Assembly (NCBI RefSeq): GCF_039649665.1
Contig: NZ_JBDJAW010000009.1
Coordinates: 62,001-126,000 of the forward strand
DNA: 64,000 nt
Reading direction: 5' to 3'
Source: Microbispora sp. ZYX-F-249
GTDB lineage: Bacteria; Actinomycetota; Actinomycetes; Streptosporangiales; Streptosporangiaceae
Shown here: positions 47,905 through 55,933 of the stretch, in pieces
Layout of the letters: each line of letters starts with the position of its first letter
Position numbering within the stretch: position 1 is the first letter of the stretch
Program-made: the position numbers and the translations under genes
The notes under the pieces: model-generated
Seen by the model: only the letters and a program-made list of their open reading frames with translations
Told to the model about the DNA's origin: nothing
Databases searched by the model: none

Positions 47905-49185
47905 TCAGGACTCGTCAGGATCATCGTCGGGATCGCCCGCGAGTCGCAGGGTCACCGCGAGCGTGGTGCCCCCGCCGGGAGAACCGCCGACGGTGAGCGT
48001 CCCGCCCACCTGCTCGACGCGGGTACGCATCGCCCGCAGACCGTATCCGTGCTCGGCGCCCGTGCGGAAACCGGCGCCGTCGTCGCGAACCCGGAGCGTG
48101 ACGCCGCAGTGGCCGTATTCCAGGGTCACCACCACCGACGAGGCGCCGGCGTGCCTGCGCACGTTCGCCAGGCCCTCCTGCGCGGCCCGCAGGAGCACGA
48201 CCTCGACGCCGGGCGGCAGCGGCCGGGAGTCGCCCCGCACCGTGAACGACGCGTCGATGCCCGCCTCCTCACCGAGCCTGCCGGTGACCCGCCGCAGTGC
48301 CTCCTCCAGCGTGGAGCCGTCGAGCGGCGCGGGTGTGAGCGCCTCGATCAGGCCCCGGGCCTCGGCCAGGTTCTCCCGTGCGGTCCGTACGGCGAGCGCG
48401 AGGTGGCGCGAGGGGTCGGGCTGGGCCTGGGCGGCCTGGACGAGCATGATGATGCTGGTCAGGCCTTGCGCCAGCGTGTCGTGGATCTCCCCGGCCAGCC
48501 GCTCCCGCTCGGCGAGCGCACCCCGCTCGGCCGACAGGCGCGCGATCTCGGCCCGGCTCGACTCCAACTCGGTGATGAGCTGGGCGCGCTCCGCGCTCTG
48601 CTCGATGATCCGGGTGATCCACGGCCCGAGCACCAGCGTGGTGGCCAGAGCCAGCGTCGTCCAGACGGAGAAGCTCACCAGGTCGTCCGGATCCCACCGC
48701 GTGTCGAGGAGGAATCGGAAGGCCGGGGCGAGGTTGAGCACCAGCACGACGATGACGGCGCGCCGCACCCGGAGCATCACGAACGCCTGCGGGCACAGGG
48801 CGAACAGCACGAACGTCACCGGCGGCACCAGGATCGCCGCCGGGATGAAGATCGCCAGAACCAGGACCCAGTAGAGCAGGGCTCGGCGGTCGTCCCCGCC
48901 GTCCAGCTTCGTCGACCGGCGCGCGAGCAGCACGTACGCCGCGGCGAGCGCCGCGAGGCCGCCGACGACCGCCGCCCTCGCCGCCGCCGGCCCGTCGGTC
49001 ACGGCGACGAAGGCGGCGGTCATCGCCAGGGCCAGGCCGAAGAGGATCTCCCAGCCCGAGAAGGTCTTCCAGGCGTCCGCCTCCGTCGCGGTTCCGCCAG
49101 GCCTTCCTGAGGCGTCGCCCGGGCCGCGTCCCCGATCCCGCCGGTCGGAGGACCGGCGGGCGCCGCGCTCCGCGGTCGAACTCAT
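47905..49185 (-). CDS. Sensor histidine kinase (HisKA_3 type)
   Basis: 426 residues: a cytoplasmic Arg/Gly-rich start, then five or six membrane helices (about 45-190) and no large extracellular domain, which suggests it senses membrane state. A coiled linker (AQLITELESSRAEIARLSAERG) leads to the phospho-acceptor His in LAGEIHDTLAQGL (about residue 235). The ATPase domain follows with NVRRHAGASSV, VRDDGAGF and GYGLRAMRTRVEQVGG. Its start overlaps the permease stop (ATGA), so sensor and transporter are translated together. That arrangement is typical of Bce/Lia-like antibiotic or envelope-stress systems. Confidence 0.9.
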   Translation of the reverse strand: MSSTAERGARRSSDRRDRGRGPGDASGRPGGTATEADAWKTFSGWEILFGLALAMTAAFVAVTDGPAAARAAVVGGLAALAAAYVLLARRSTKLDGGDDRRALLYWVLVLAIFIPAAILVPPVTFVLFALCPQAFVMLRVRRAVIVVLVLNLAPAFRFLLDTRWDPDDLVSFSVWTTLALATTLVLGPWITRIIEQSAERAQLITELESSRAEIARLSAERGALAERERLAGEIHDTLAQGLTSIIMLVQAAQAQPDPSRHLALAVRTARENLAEARGLIEALTPAPLDGSTLEEALRRVTGRLGEEAGIDASFTVRGDSRPLPPGVEVVLLRAAQEGLANVRRHAGASSVVVTLEYGHCGVTLRVRDDGAGFRTGAEHGYGLRAMRTRVEQVGGTLTVGGSPGGGTTLAVTLRLAGDPDDDPDES

Positions 49186-50033
49186 CCGTCGCGCCGCCCC
49201 TTCCAGCGGAACGTCGTCACGCACAGCACGAGACCGCCGACGAGCCAGGCGGCCAGGACCAGGGCCACCCTGCCGAGCTCGTACGACCCGGTCAGCTCCA
49301 GGGCGGCCCCCGCGTCGCCCAGGAAGACGGCCCGGAACCCCTGGCACATCCACTTCAGCGGGAAGATCGAGGCGGCGTTGACCAGCCAGTCGGGCAGCTG
49401 CGTGATCGGGATGAAGACCCCGGAGACGAACTGCAGGACGACGAACGGCAGGCTGATCACCGCGGTCGCGCTCTTGCCGGAGCGGGGCAGGCCGCTGACG
49501 GCGATGCCGAGCACCGAGGCGGCCGACACGCCGAGCACGAACACCCAGGCGAACGTGAGCCAGGTCGACACCTCTGCGGGCAGCTCCAGGTCGTAGAACA
49601 GCACCGCGATGGCGAGCAGGATGGCCACCTGGAGCACCGTCATGACCAGCACGCTGGCGATCTTGCCGATGAAGTACGCCGCACGCGGCATCGGCAGCCC
49701 GACGAGCCGCTTCAGCGTGCCGTCCTCCCGGTCGCCCGCGATGCCGATGCCGAGGTTCTGGAAGCCCGTGCCCATCACGCCCGAGCCGATGAGCCCGGCG
49801 GTGTAGAGCTGTGCGACGGTGACGCCGGTCCCCTCGGCGCTGCCGGAGAAGATCGAGGCGAACAGCACCAGGAACACGATCGGCAGGGCGAAGGTGAAGA
49901 GGACGGCGTCCCTCTCCCGGAAGAGCACCTTCGTCTCGACGGCCGCGCGGGCCAGCGCGATCCTGAGCGGGGACGGCAGGGGCGCCGCCGCCCGCGGGAC
50001 GGCGGCCGAATCGGCGGCGGGGGTGGCGGTCAT
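49182..50033 (-). CDS. ABC-2 type transporter permease
   Basis: 283 residues with six membrane helices. It matches the ABC-2 drug or lipid exporter family: LFRERDAVLFTFALPIVFLVLFASIF, GDREDGTLKRLVGLPM (the conserved coupling helix) and FVSGVFIPITQLPDWL. ATG 50033 has GGAGAG six bases upstream. The start overlaps the stop of a 15-codon ORF, and its own stop overlaps the kinase start. With the ATPase it probably exports a hydrophobic compound or lipid sensed by the kinase. Confidence 0.9.
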   Translation of the reverse strand: MTATPAADSAAVPRAAAPLPSPLRIALARAAVETKVLFRERDAVLFTFALPIVFLVLFASIFSGSAEGTGVTVAQLYTAGLIGSGVMGTGFQNLGIGIAGDREDGTLKRLVGLPMPRAAYFIGKIASVLVMTVLQVAILLAIAVLFYDLELPAEVSTWLTFAWVFVLGVSAASVLGIAVSGLPRSGKSATAVISLPFVVLQFVSGVFIPITQLPDWLVNAASIFPLKWMCQGFRAVFLGDAGAALELTGSYELGRVALVLAAWLVGGLVLCVTTFRWKGRRDG

Positions 50034-50077
50034 CGCGCACTCTCCACACGCGGGGTGGCGGCGGGGGTGACGGTCAT
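50030..50077 (-). CDS. 15-codon relay ORF between the ABC ATPase and permease genes
   Basis: It encodes MTVTPAATPRVESAR. Its ATG overlaps the ATPase stop (ATGA at 50074-50077) and its stop overlaps the permease start (ATGA at 50030-50033). Its DNA is a near copy of the ribosome-site/start segment of the permease, offset by 44 bp, so a tandem duplication seems to have created a spare start that now passes ribosomes along. It is probably a coupling device rather than a functional peptide. Confidence 0.45.
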   Translation of the reverse strand: MTVTPAATPRVESAR

Positions 50078-50961
50078 GGCGCACTCTCCACGGGAACGGC
50101 GGCGGTGGTCTCCGGGACGCCGCCGGCAGGCGGCTCCTCCGCCTCGATGAGGCGGAGATACACGTCCTCCAGCGTGGGCCGTGTGACGCTGAGCCCGGGG
50201 ATCTCCCCGTCGTACCTGCGCGACAGCTCCAGGACGGCCCGCGTGGGGTTGTCGGTCTCGATCTCGCCGTCCGACCAGGCCACCCTGGCCCTCGCGGTGG
50301 CCCGGCCGCCCAGCGTGGCGGGGTCGCCCTCGGCGACCACGCGCCCCCGCGCCACGACGGCCACCCGGTGGGCCAGCGTCTCGGCCTCCTCCAGGTAGTG
50401 GGTGGTCAGCACGATCGTCGTGCCGTCGTGGGCCAGCCCCTCGATGAGCTCCCAGAACCGCCGTCGGGCCTCGGGGTCGAAGCCCGTCGTCGGCTCGTCC
50501 AGGAACAGCAGCTCGGGGCGGCCGATGACGCCGAGGGCGACGTCCACCCGGCGGCGCTGGCCGCCGGAGAGCTGGCGGAGGCGTTTGCCCGCGCTGTCGG
50601 TGAGCCCGACCTGATCCATGAGCTCGTCCGGATCGCGGGGGTTCGCATAGTAGGTGGCGAAGTGCCGCAGGGTCTCCCGTACGGTCAGCTCCGCCCGGTC
50701 GTCGGCGGTCTGCAGCACGATGCCGATGCGGGACCGCCACTCGCGGGTCGGCCGGGCCGGGTCCCTGCCCAGCACACTGACCTCTCCCGCGTCGCGTCGG
50801 CGGTATCCCTCGAGGATCTCGACCGTGGTCGACTTGCCCGCGCCGTTCGGGCCGAGGACGGCGAACACCTCGCCGTGCTCGACGTCCAGGTCCAGGCCCG
50901 CGACGGCCTGGACCTCGCCGTACCGCTTCTGTAGTCCTCGTACGCGTATGGCGTGTTCCAT
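50074..50961 (-). CDS. ABC transporter ATP-binding protein
   Basis: 295 residues with a complete nucleotide-binding domain: Walker A GPNGAGKST (about 38-46), Q-loop VLQTADDR, signature LSGGQRRRVDVALG, Walker B LLFLDEPTTGFDP and H-loop TTHYLEEAETL. The C-terminal extension (about 215-295) is of the DrrA/NatA type found with ABC-2 permeases. ATG 50961 (MEHAIRVRG) is preferred, with GGGGG upstream, over ATG 50991. First gene of the exporter/two-component operon. Confidence 0.92.
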   Translation of the reverse strand: MEHAIRVRGLQKRYGEVQAVAGLDLDVEHGEVFAVLGPNGAGKSTTVEILEGYRRRDAGEVSVLGRDPARPTREWRSRIGIVLQTADDRAELTVRETLRHFATYYANPRDPDELMDQVGLTDSAGKRLRQLSGGQRRRVDVALGVIGRPELLFLDEPTTGFDPEARRRFWELIEGLAHDGTTIVLTTHYLEEAETLAHRVAVVARGRVVAEGDPATLGGRATARARVAWSDGEIETDNPTRAVLELSRRYDGEIPGLSVTRPTLEDVYLRLIEAEEPPAGGVPETTAAVPVESAP

Positions 50962-51057
50962 GCCCCCAAGAATCCACCACGCGCGGATCAAGGAACACCC
51001 TCGACCGGACGATGACCCGTGTCCTCCGTACGGTGGACATCCGGCGCGGCGCAGCGC

Positions 51058-51843
51058 CTACCGGACCTGCTCCGTGAGCGTCTGGATGCCGTCCAGCAGC
51101 CGCCGGAGGCCGAACCGGTAGGACTCGGCGTTCGCCTCCGCGGTCGCCGCGGCGAAACCGCCCTCGCGCCAGACACGGGTGATCGCGGGATGCCGGGTCA
51201 TGTCGAAGTAGTCCTCCCAGAACCAGCCGCGCGCCGCCCACCAGGCGTCCGCGGACTCCCCGGTCGTCCGCTCCACGTGGTCGTACTCGGCGTCGACGGC
51301 CGCGGCGGCGTCGACGAAGGTGACGATCGCCCCGGCGGCCGCGGTCATCTGCCGGGGTGACAGCCCGATGTCCGACAGTGCGGACAGGAGGTACTCCTGC
51401 TGCGCCATCAGGCCCGGACCCAACGGCGGCCGCACCGTGGAGATCTGCCGCAGCCAGGGATGACGCCGGTACGCCTCCCGGGTGCGCTCCGCGTACAGCT
51501 CGATCTGCTCCCGCCAGCCTCCCGGCCGCGGGTCGCCCGGACCGGGCAGATCCCGCTCGGCGAGCGCCGTGTCGACCATCAGGTCGATCAGCTCGGCCTT
51601 GCCCGGAACGTAGGTGTAGAGCGACATTGTGCCGACGCCGAGCTCCTCCCCGACCCGGCCCATCGACATCGACGTCAGCCCTTCGCGGTCGGCCACCGTC
51701 AGGGCGGCGCGGACGATCTGGTCGACGGTCAGCCGGGGACGGCGCCCCTTCGCCGGCTTGACGCCGCCGGTGGCCGCGTGGCTCCGCCAGAGCAGCGCCA
51801 GCGTCCGCTGCGGATCGCCGCCACCGCTGCGCTCCACTCCCAT
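51058..51843 (-). CDS. TetR family regulator (TetR_C-type ligand domain)
   Basis: 261 residues. After a 30-residue leader, the helix-turn-helix is at about 38-82 (TVDQIVRAALTVADREGLTSMSMGRVGEELGVGTMSLYTYVPGKAELIDLM). The C-terminal half matches the class of true TetR-like repressors with a buried ligand pocket (QQEYLLSALSDIGLSPRQMTAAAGAIVTFVDAAAAVDAEYDHVERTTG). It is divergent from an NmrA-type gene, with a long inverted repeat between, and probably represses both. The inducer is unknown. Confidence 0.87.
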   Translation of the reverse strand: MGVERSGGGDPQRTLALLWRSHAATGGVKPAKGRRPRLTVDQIVRAALTVADREGLTSMSMGRVGEELGVGTMSLYTYVPGKAELIDLMVDTALAERDLPGPGDPRPGGWREQIELYAERTREAYRRHPWLRQISTVRPPLGPGLMAQQEYLLSALSDIGLSPRQMTAAAGAIVTFVDAAAAVDAEYDHVERTTGESADAWWAARGWFWEDYFDMTRHPAITRVWREGGFAAATAEANAESYRFGLRRLLDGIQTLTEQVR

Positions 51844-51857
51844 GAGCGTGATCCTAC

Positions 51858-51904
51858 ATTCTCGTATGAGGTACGGTAATCTTATCCGTACGGCATACGA
51901 GAAT
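51858..51904. promoter_or_regulatory. Nested inverted repeat operator between TetR and NmrA-type genes
   Basis: Outer perfect 11-bp arms ATTCTCGTATG (51858-51868) and CATACGAGAAT (51894-51904). Inner arms GTACGG (51871-51876) and CCGTAC (51886-51891), around an AT-rich centre. It spans the whole divergent promoter region and reaches within ten bases of the NmrA-type start, so repressor binding should shut both genes. Confidence 0.75.
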
Positions 51905-51914
51905 GGAGCGGGAC

Positions 51915-52781
51915 ATGACTGTCCTGGTCACGGGCGCGACGGGCAACGTCGGGCGGATCGTCGTCGAAGAGCTCGTCCGGGCCGGTGAGCGGGTGCGCGC
52001 GCTCACCCGGCGGCCGGCAGAGGCGACGTTCCCGCCGCAGGCGGAGGTGGTGTCCGGAGATCTCTCGGATCCGGCGACGTTGCCCGGCCCGCTGTCCGGC
52101 GTCGAGCGCGTCTACCTGTTCCCGCACCCCGCGACCGCCCGCGCGGTGGTGGAGCAGGTGAAGCGCGCGGGGGTGCGGCGCGTCGTGGTGCTCTCCTCGG
52201 GCGCCGTGACCCTCGGCCTCGACACGGACTTCCACCTGCCGGTGGAGCGGGCCGTGGAGGAGTCGGGACTGGAGTGGACGCATGTGCGGCCCGGCGAGTT
52301 CATGACGAACAGGCTCGAGCTGTGGGGGGAGTCGATCCGCACCGAGAAGGTGGTCCGCGACCCCTTCCCCGAGCAGACCGGGATTCCCGTGCACGAACGG
52401 GACGTCGCCGAGGTGGCGGTGCTCGCGTTGCTCGAGGACGGCCACGTCGGCGCCGCGTACGATCTCGCCGGTCCGCAGTGGGTGACCCGCCGGGAGCAGG
52501 TGGCCGCCATCGCCGCCGCGATCGGCCGGGAGATCCGTCTCGAACGGGTCGGCCGGGAGGCGGCGCGTGAGCTCTACCTTCGGATGGGCGGCTTCGCCGC
52601 GGCCAACGCCGACTTCCTGCTCGGATTCACCGACTACGGGGGACGGGAGATCGAGCCGGACGCGGACGCGCGGGGCGTGCCGGAGCCTCCGCCGATGCCG
52701 ACCGCCGAGCGGGTCACCGGCCGGCCCGCACGTACGTTCGCCCAGTGGGCCCGTGACCACGTGGCGGACTTCACGGGCTGA
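51915..52781 (+). CDS. NmrA/NAD(P)-binding atypical SDR protein
   Basis: 288 residues. The Rossmann motif is VTGATGNVGRIVVEEL (about residues 5-20). It is of the QOR2/NmrA type (RVRALTRRPAEATFPPQAEVVSGDLSDPATL, then VVVLSSGAVTLG). It lacks a clear Tyr-x-x-x-Lys pair, so it may be a redox sensor or a reductase of low specificity. ATG 51915 is chosen for GGAG six bases upstream; ATG 51903 lies in the operator arm. It is the likely target of the divergent TetR, and is convergent with nucS with a gap of only five bases. Confidence 0.85.
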   Translation: MTVLVTGATGNVGRIVVEELVRAGERVRALTRRPAEATFPPQAEVVSGDLSDPATLPGPLSGVERVYLFPHPATARAVVEQVKRAGVRRVVVLSSGAVTLGLDTDFHLPVERAVEESGLEWTHVRPGEFMTNRLELWGESIRTEKVVRDPFPEQTGIPVHERDVAEVAVLALLEDGHVGAAYDLAGPQWVTRREQVAAIAAAIGREIRLERVGREAARELYLRMGGFAAANADFLLGFTDYGGREIEPDADARGVPEPPPMPTAERVTGRPARTFAQWARDHVADFTG

Positions 52782-52786
52782 CCGGT

Positions 52787-53461
52787 TCAGAAAAGCGTCG
52801 GGTTCTCCGGTTCGATGCCGCGCAGGGCGTCGTAGTCGAGCGTCACGCAGTCGATGCCGCGGTCGGCGGCGAGCACGCGGGCCTGCGGCTTGATCTCCTG
52901 CGCGGCGAAGATGCCCTTGACCGGAGCCAGGCGCGGGTCGCGGTTGAGCAGTTCGAGATAGCGGGTGAGCTGCTCCACGCCGTCGATGTCGCCGCGCCGC
53001 TTGATCTCCACGGCCACCGTGCCGCCGAGGTGGTCGCGGCACAGGATGTCCACGGGACCGATCGCGGTCATGTACTCCCTGCGCACCAGCGTCCAGCCGT
53101 CCCCGAGCGTGGTGATGTGCTCGGCGAGCAGTTCCTGCAGGTGCGCCTCGACGCCGTCCTTGCGCAGCCCCGGGTCGACGCCCAGCTCGTGGCTGGAGTC
53201 GTGCAGGATCTCCTCGATCGTGAGCACGAGCTTCTCCCCGGTCTTGCCGTGGACGACCGACCAGGTGAGCACGCCGTCGATCTCCTCCTCGCGGACCTTG
53301 CAGGGAGGGTTCATCCAGTTCAGAGGCTTGTACGCCCGGTCGTCCGCATGGATCGAGACCGAGCCGTCCGCCTTCATCAGGATGAGCCGGGGTGCCATGG
53401 GGAGATGGGCGGTGAGCCGTCCCACGTAATCCACGCTGCACCGCGCGATGACCAGCCGCAT
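52787..53461 (-). CDS. nucS: Mismatch-specific endonuclease NucS (EndoMS)
   Basis: 224 residues; cleaves both DNA strands at mismatches and provides mismatch repair in actinobacteria that lack MutS/MutL. The N-terminal DNA-binding domain starts [40 protein letters not shown]. The RecB-like nuclease core is [38 protein letters not shown] (about residues 143-180, with the Asp, Glu and Lys of the catalytic site). The C-terminus, NPTLF, fits a sliding-clamp binding tail. The start at 53461 matches the family's MRLVIA beginning and lies directly after a -10 box, so the mRNA is probably leaderless. Confidence 0.94.
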   Translation of the reverse strand: MRLVIARCSVDYVGRLTAHLPMAPRLILMKADGSVSIHADDRAYKPLNWMNPPCKVREEEIDGVLTWSVVHGKTGEKLVLTIEEILHDSSHELGVDPGLRKDGVEAHLQELLAEHITTLGDGWTLVRREYMTAIGPVDILCRDHLGGTVAVEIKRRGDIDGVEQLTRYLELLNRDPRLAPVKGIFAAQEIKPQARVLAADRGIDCVTLDYDALRGIEPENPTLF

Positions 53462-53469
53462 GTGCGCCA

Positions 53470-53475
53470 ACCCTA
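53470..53475 (-). promoter_or_regulatory. -10 box of a leaderless nucS promoter
   Basis: TAGGGT on the minus strand ends eight bases before the nucS ATG, placing the predicted transcription start at or beside the start codon. No Shine-Dalgarno sequence is present, in agreement with leaderless translation. Confidence 0.5.
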
Positions 53476-53670
53476 CCGGGATCGCGGAGGTCCCGAGGCG
53501 TTCTGGGAGACCGTCCGGCGGCCCGGACAGTCGGAGGAGACCGGAGTATGGACCGGCGTGGTGCGCGGCTTTCTGGGCGTCCGCGCGTACGCCGGCTGAG
53601 CCGGTGCTGGAAGAATGGGCTGTCATCTCCCGTTCTTGCCTGACATGAGCCCCCCGGAAGGATGCCCGCC

Positions 53671-53988
53671 GTGAGCCCCCGCCGTGCCCGCCGCCGCGGC
53701 CCGTTCGAACGTCCGGACGGCCGTGCCGTACGGCCCGTGGGTTCCCAGGTGCCCGGGGTGGACCGGGTGGAGAGCGCGCACGACGGCGATTGGGTCGTGC
53801 GCAACGTCTCCGGCGCCGCCCAGGGGAAGGCGTACCGCTGCCCGGGATGCGAGCAGGAGATCAGGCCGGGGCTGCCGCATGTGGTGAGTTGGCCGGCCTG
53901 GTCCGGGGGAGAGGACGAGCGGCGGCACTGGCACACCGCGTGCTGGCGCAACCGGGCCAACCGGGGCCCGGGCCGCAGCCGCTACTGA
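53671..53988 (+). CDS. Small basic protein with a Cys/His cluster (putative metal site)
   Basis: 105 residues, Arg-rich start ([16 protein letters not shown]). The centre reads [31 protein letters not shown], followed by [20 protein letters not shown] and HTAC with nearby His could bind zinc like a treble-clef finger. Proteins of this form are common in actinomycetes beside nucS-region genes and are often labelled ATP/GTP-binding without evidence. GTG 53671 has GGAAGG nine bases upstream; ATG 53662 is an alternative. Function unknown. Confidence 0.7.
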   Translation: MSPRRARRRGPFERPDGRAVRPVGSQVPGVDRVESAHDGDWVVRNVSGAAQGKAYRCPGCEQEIRPGLPHVVSWPAWSGGEDERRHWHTACWRNRANRGPGRSRY

Positions 53989-54008
53989 CACGAGCTTTTG
54001 AGGTGGGA

Positions 54009-54713
54009 ATGGACATCAGGGCGTCCACGGTGCTGCCTGCCCGGCGCGAGGACATTGAGCTGCGAACGGCCGACGGGCTGACCCTCGTCGGCGAGCTGGC
54101 GCTCCCGGAGAGCCGGCCGCCGGTGGCGACGCTGGTGTGCCTGCATCCCCTGCCCACCCACGGCGGGATGATGGACAGCCACGTGCTGCGCAAGGCGTCC
54201 TACCGGCTGCCCGCGCTCGCCGACATCGCCGTGCTGCGCTTCAACACGCGGGGCACGACCTCCGACCGGGGGACCTCCCAGGGGGCCTTCGACGGCGGCG
54301 AGGGGGAGCGGTGGGACGTCGCCGCCGCCCTGGAGTACGCCGACTTCCACGACCTGCCGGACACCTGGCTGCTCGGCTGGTCGTTCGGCACCGAGCTGGC
54401 CCTGAAGTGGGGCCGCGACCCGATCGTGCGGGGCGCGATCCTGCTGTCGCCGCCGCTGAAGCGGGCCGGCGAGAAGGACGTCGCCGCCTGGGGGGAGTTC
54501 GGCCGCCCGCTGGTCGCCCTGGTGCCGGAGCACGACGACTACCTGCGGCCGGAGGAGGCCGTGCACCGGTTCGCGGCGGCCCCGCAGGCCGAGGTCGTCG
54601 GCGTGGAGGGGGCCAAGCACCTGTGGGTCGGCGAGCCGTACGTGCGGATCGTGCTGAACGAGATCGTCAAACGGGTGAACGCCGCCGCGGCCCCGCTGCC
54701 GACCACGGTCTGA
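54009..54713 (+). CDS. Alpha/beta hydrolase (dienelactone-hydrolase-like / DUF-type)
   Basis: 234 residues. The alpha/beta fold is recognisable: VATLVCLHPLPTHGGMMDSHV (strand and oxyanion loop), AVLRFNTRGTTSDRGTSQGAFDGGEGERWD (the NxRG segment) and the nucleophile elbow GWSFGTELALKWG with Ser (about residue 122). An acid is in LVPEHDDYLRPEE, and the final His is in VEGAKHLWVG. The catalytic triad is complete, so it should be active, perhaps as an esterase or peptidase-like enzyme. ATG 54009, 20 bp after the previous gene and probably in the same operon. Confidence 0.82.
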   Translation: MDIRASTVLPARREDIELRTADGLTLVGELALPESRPPVATLVCLHPLPTHGGMMDSHVLRKASYRLPALADIAVLRFNTRGTTSDRGTSQGAFDGGEGERWDVAAALEYADFHDLPDTWLLGWSFGTELALKWGRDPIVRGAILLSPPLKRAGEKDVAAWGEFGRPLVALVPEHDDYLRPEEAVHRFAAAPQAEVVGVEGAKHLWVGEPYVRIVLNEIVKRVNAAAAPLPTTV

Positions 54714-54780
54714 ACGGGCCGGGGATCGCGAATCGGTGACGAACGGCGGCGGCGGGCGCGGGGCGCGTTACCGTGACCTG

Positions 54781-55554
54781 ATGCAGCTGTACTCGCGATC
54801 CGCCGGGAGCGGCCTGCCAGTCGTCCTGCTCCACGCGTTCCCCCTGTCCTCCGCGATGTGGCTCGCCCAGCGTGAGGGCCTCGCGTCCGCCTGCCGCGTG
54901 ATCACTCCGGACCTGCGCGGCTTCGGCGGCACTCTGCTCGGCGGAGACGAGCCCTCCATCGACCTCATGGCCGACGACGTGGCCGGCCTGCTCGACCGGG
55001 AAGGCGTCGACCGCGCGGTGATCGGCGGCCTGTCCATGGGCGGCTACGTGGCGATGGCGCTGTGCCGCCGCCACCCGGACCGCGTACGCGGCCTGATCCT
55101 CGCCGACACCAAGGCACAGGCCGATCCCGAGCCGGCCAGGGCGAACAGGGAGCGCATCGCCGCCGCGGTCCTGGAAGGCGGCACGGACATCCTGGTGACC
55201 GAGTCGCTGCCCGCGATGGTCGGCGCGACCACCAAGGAGCGCAGGGGGATGGTCCTCGGGCGCGTGCGCGGGCTCGTCCAGGCGGCGCCGCCCGCGGCCG
55301 TCGCGTGGGCCCAGCGGGCGATGGCGGCGCGGCCCGACGCGTTCGGCACGTTGCGGTCGCTGACGGTGCCCGCGCTGGTCGTCGTGGGCGACGAGGACGA
55401 GCTGTCGCCGATCACGGACGCCCGGGCGATGGTGGACGCCATCCCGCGGGCGCGGCTCGCCGTGATCGAGAAGGCGGGCCACCTGTCCGCCATCGAGCAG
55501 CCGGAGGCGTTCAACCGGGTCGTCGCCGAGTTCGTCGCGTCCCTCACGCCGTGA
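54781..55554 (+). CDS. Alpha/beta fold hydrolase
   Basis: 257 residues. Nucleophile elbow GLSMGGYVAMALC (Ser about residue 84), oxyanion segment VVLLHAFPLSSAMW, Asp in VVGDEDELSPI and catalytic His in KAGHLSAIEQPEAFN, the standard triad. It resembles 3-oxoadipate enol-lactonase and haloperoxidase-like hydrolases; substrate unknown. ATG 54781 is chosen; a TACCGT 14 bases upstream could be the -10 of a leaderless message. Its stop codon lies inside the first copy of a repeated sequence (55550-55570). Confidence 0.82.
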   Translation: MQLYSRSAGSGLPVVLLHAFPLSSAMWLAQREGLASACRVITPDLRGFGGTLLGGDEPSIDLMADDVAGLLDREGVDRAVIGGLSMGGYVAMALCRRHPDRVRGLILADTKAQADPEPARANRERIAAAVLEGGTDILVTESLPAMVGATTKERRGMVLGRVRGLVQAAPPAAVAWAQRAMAARPDAFGTLRSLTVPALVVVGDEDELSPITDARAMVDAIPRARLAVIEKAGHLSAIEQPEAFNRVVAEFVASLTP

Positions 55555-55860
55555 TCTTGCAGTTTGTCGCAAGCACCCCGCCTCACCTGGCCAGATGCCT
55601 TTCGTGATCATGCATGAGAATGCTGCGCGGGTACTTCTGCCTGCAGGAATGTTCTTCGTGATCTTGCAGTGCCGATCGCGGCCGTATGGCCTGCATGATC
55701 GGGGAAGGGGCCGAACCGATGGGGGCCGTACGTGCCCGAAAGTGCGAGATCACGAAGTGCTCAAGGCCTGGTCATGGGGCCTCCGTGCGACAAACTGCAA
55801 GATCACGGGCTGGATGTGGCCTGCTTGGGGGCTGTCTCTGCGACAAACTGCAAGATCACG
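55550..55860. repeat. Cluster of short interspersed repeats, direct and inverted
   Basis: Core GACAAACTGCAAGATCAC. Full 21-bp copies lie at 55550-55570 (minus orientation), 55787-55807 and 55840-55860 (both plus, 53 bp apart). Partial copies are at 55603-55609 and 55657-55671 (minus) and 55742-55757 (plus). The first full copy covers the stop codon of the hydrolase gene. Minus copies come first and plus copies after, so the region could fold back on itself. Short frames here encode repeated CDKLQDH and RQTARSR, which I regard as chance translations. No gene is supported in 55555-55933. Confidence 0.8.
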
Positions 55861-55864
55861 CGGA

Positions 55865-55897
55865 AGCGGGGCCGGGCGCCAAGCGCCGGGCCCCGCT
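55865..55897. terminator. Strong hairpin terminator between convergent genes
   Basis: 15-bp arms (55865-55879 and 55883-55897) reading AGCGGGGCCGGGCGC and GCGCCGGGCCCCGCT pair with one mismatch around a CAA loop. It lies between the hydrolase (plus) and the coiled-coil gene (minus). Confidence 0.7.
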
Positions 55898-55933
55898 CAG
55901 ATAGCCGTCGCAGACTTCCGCGTGTGCCGGTGG

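Noticed and set aside
55686-55904. ORF of 72 codons with repeated CDKLQDH.
   Set aside because: The repeats come from the non-coding DNA repeat itself; there is no ribosome site and frames on both strands show similar artefacts.
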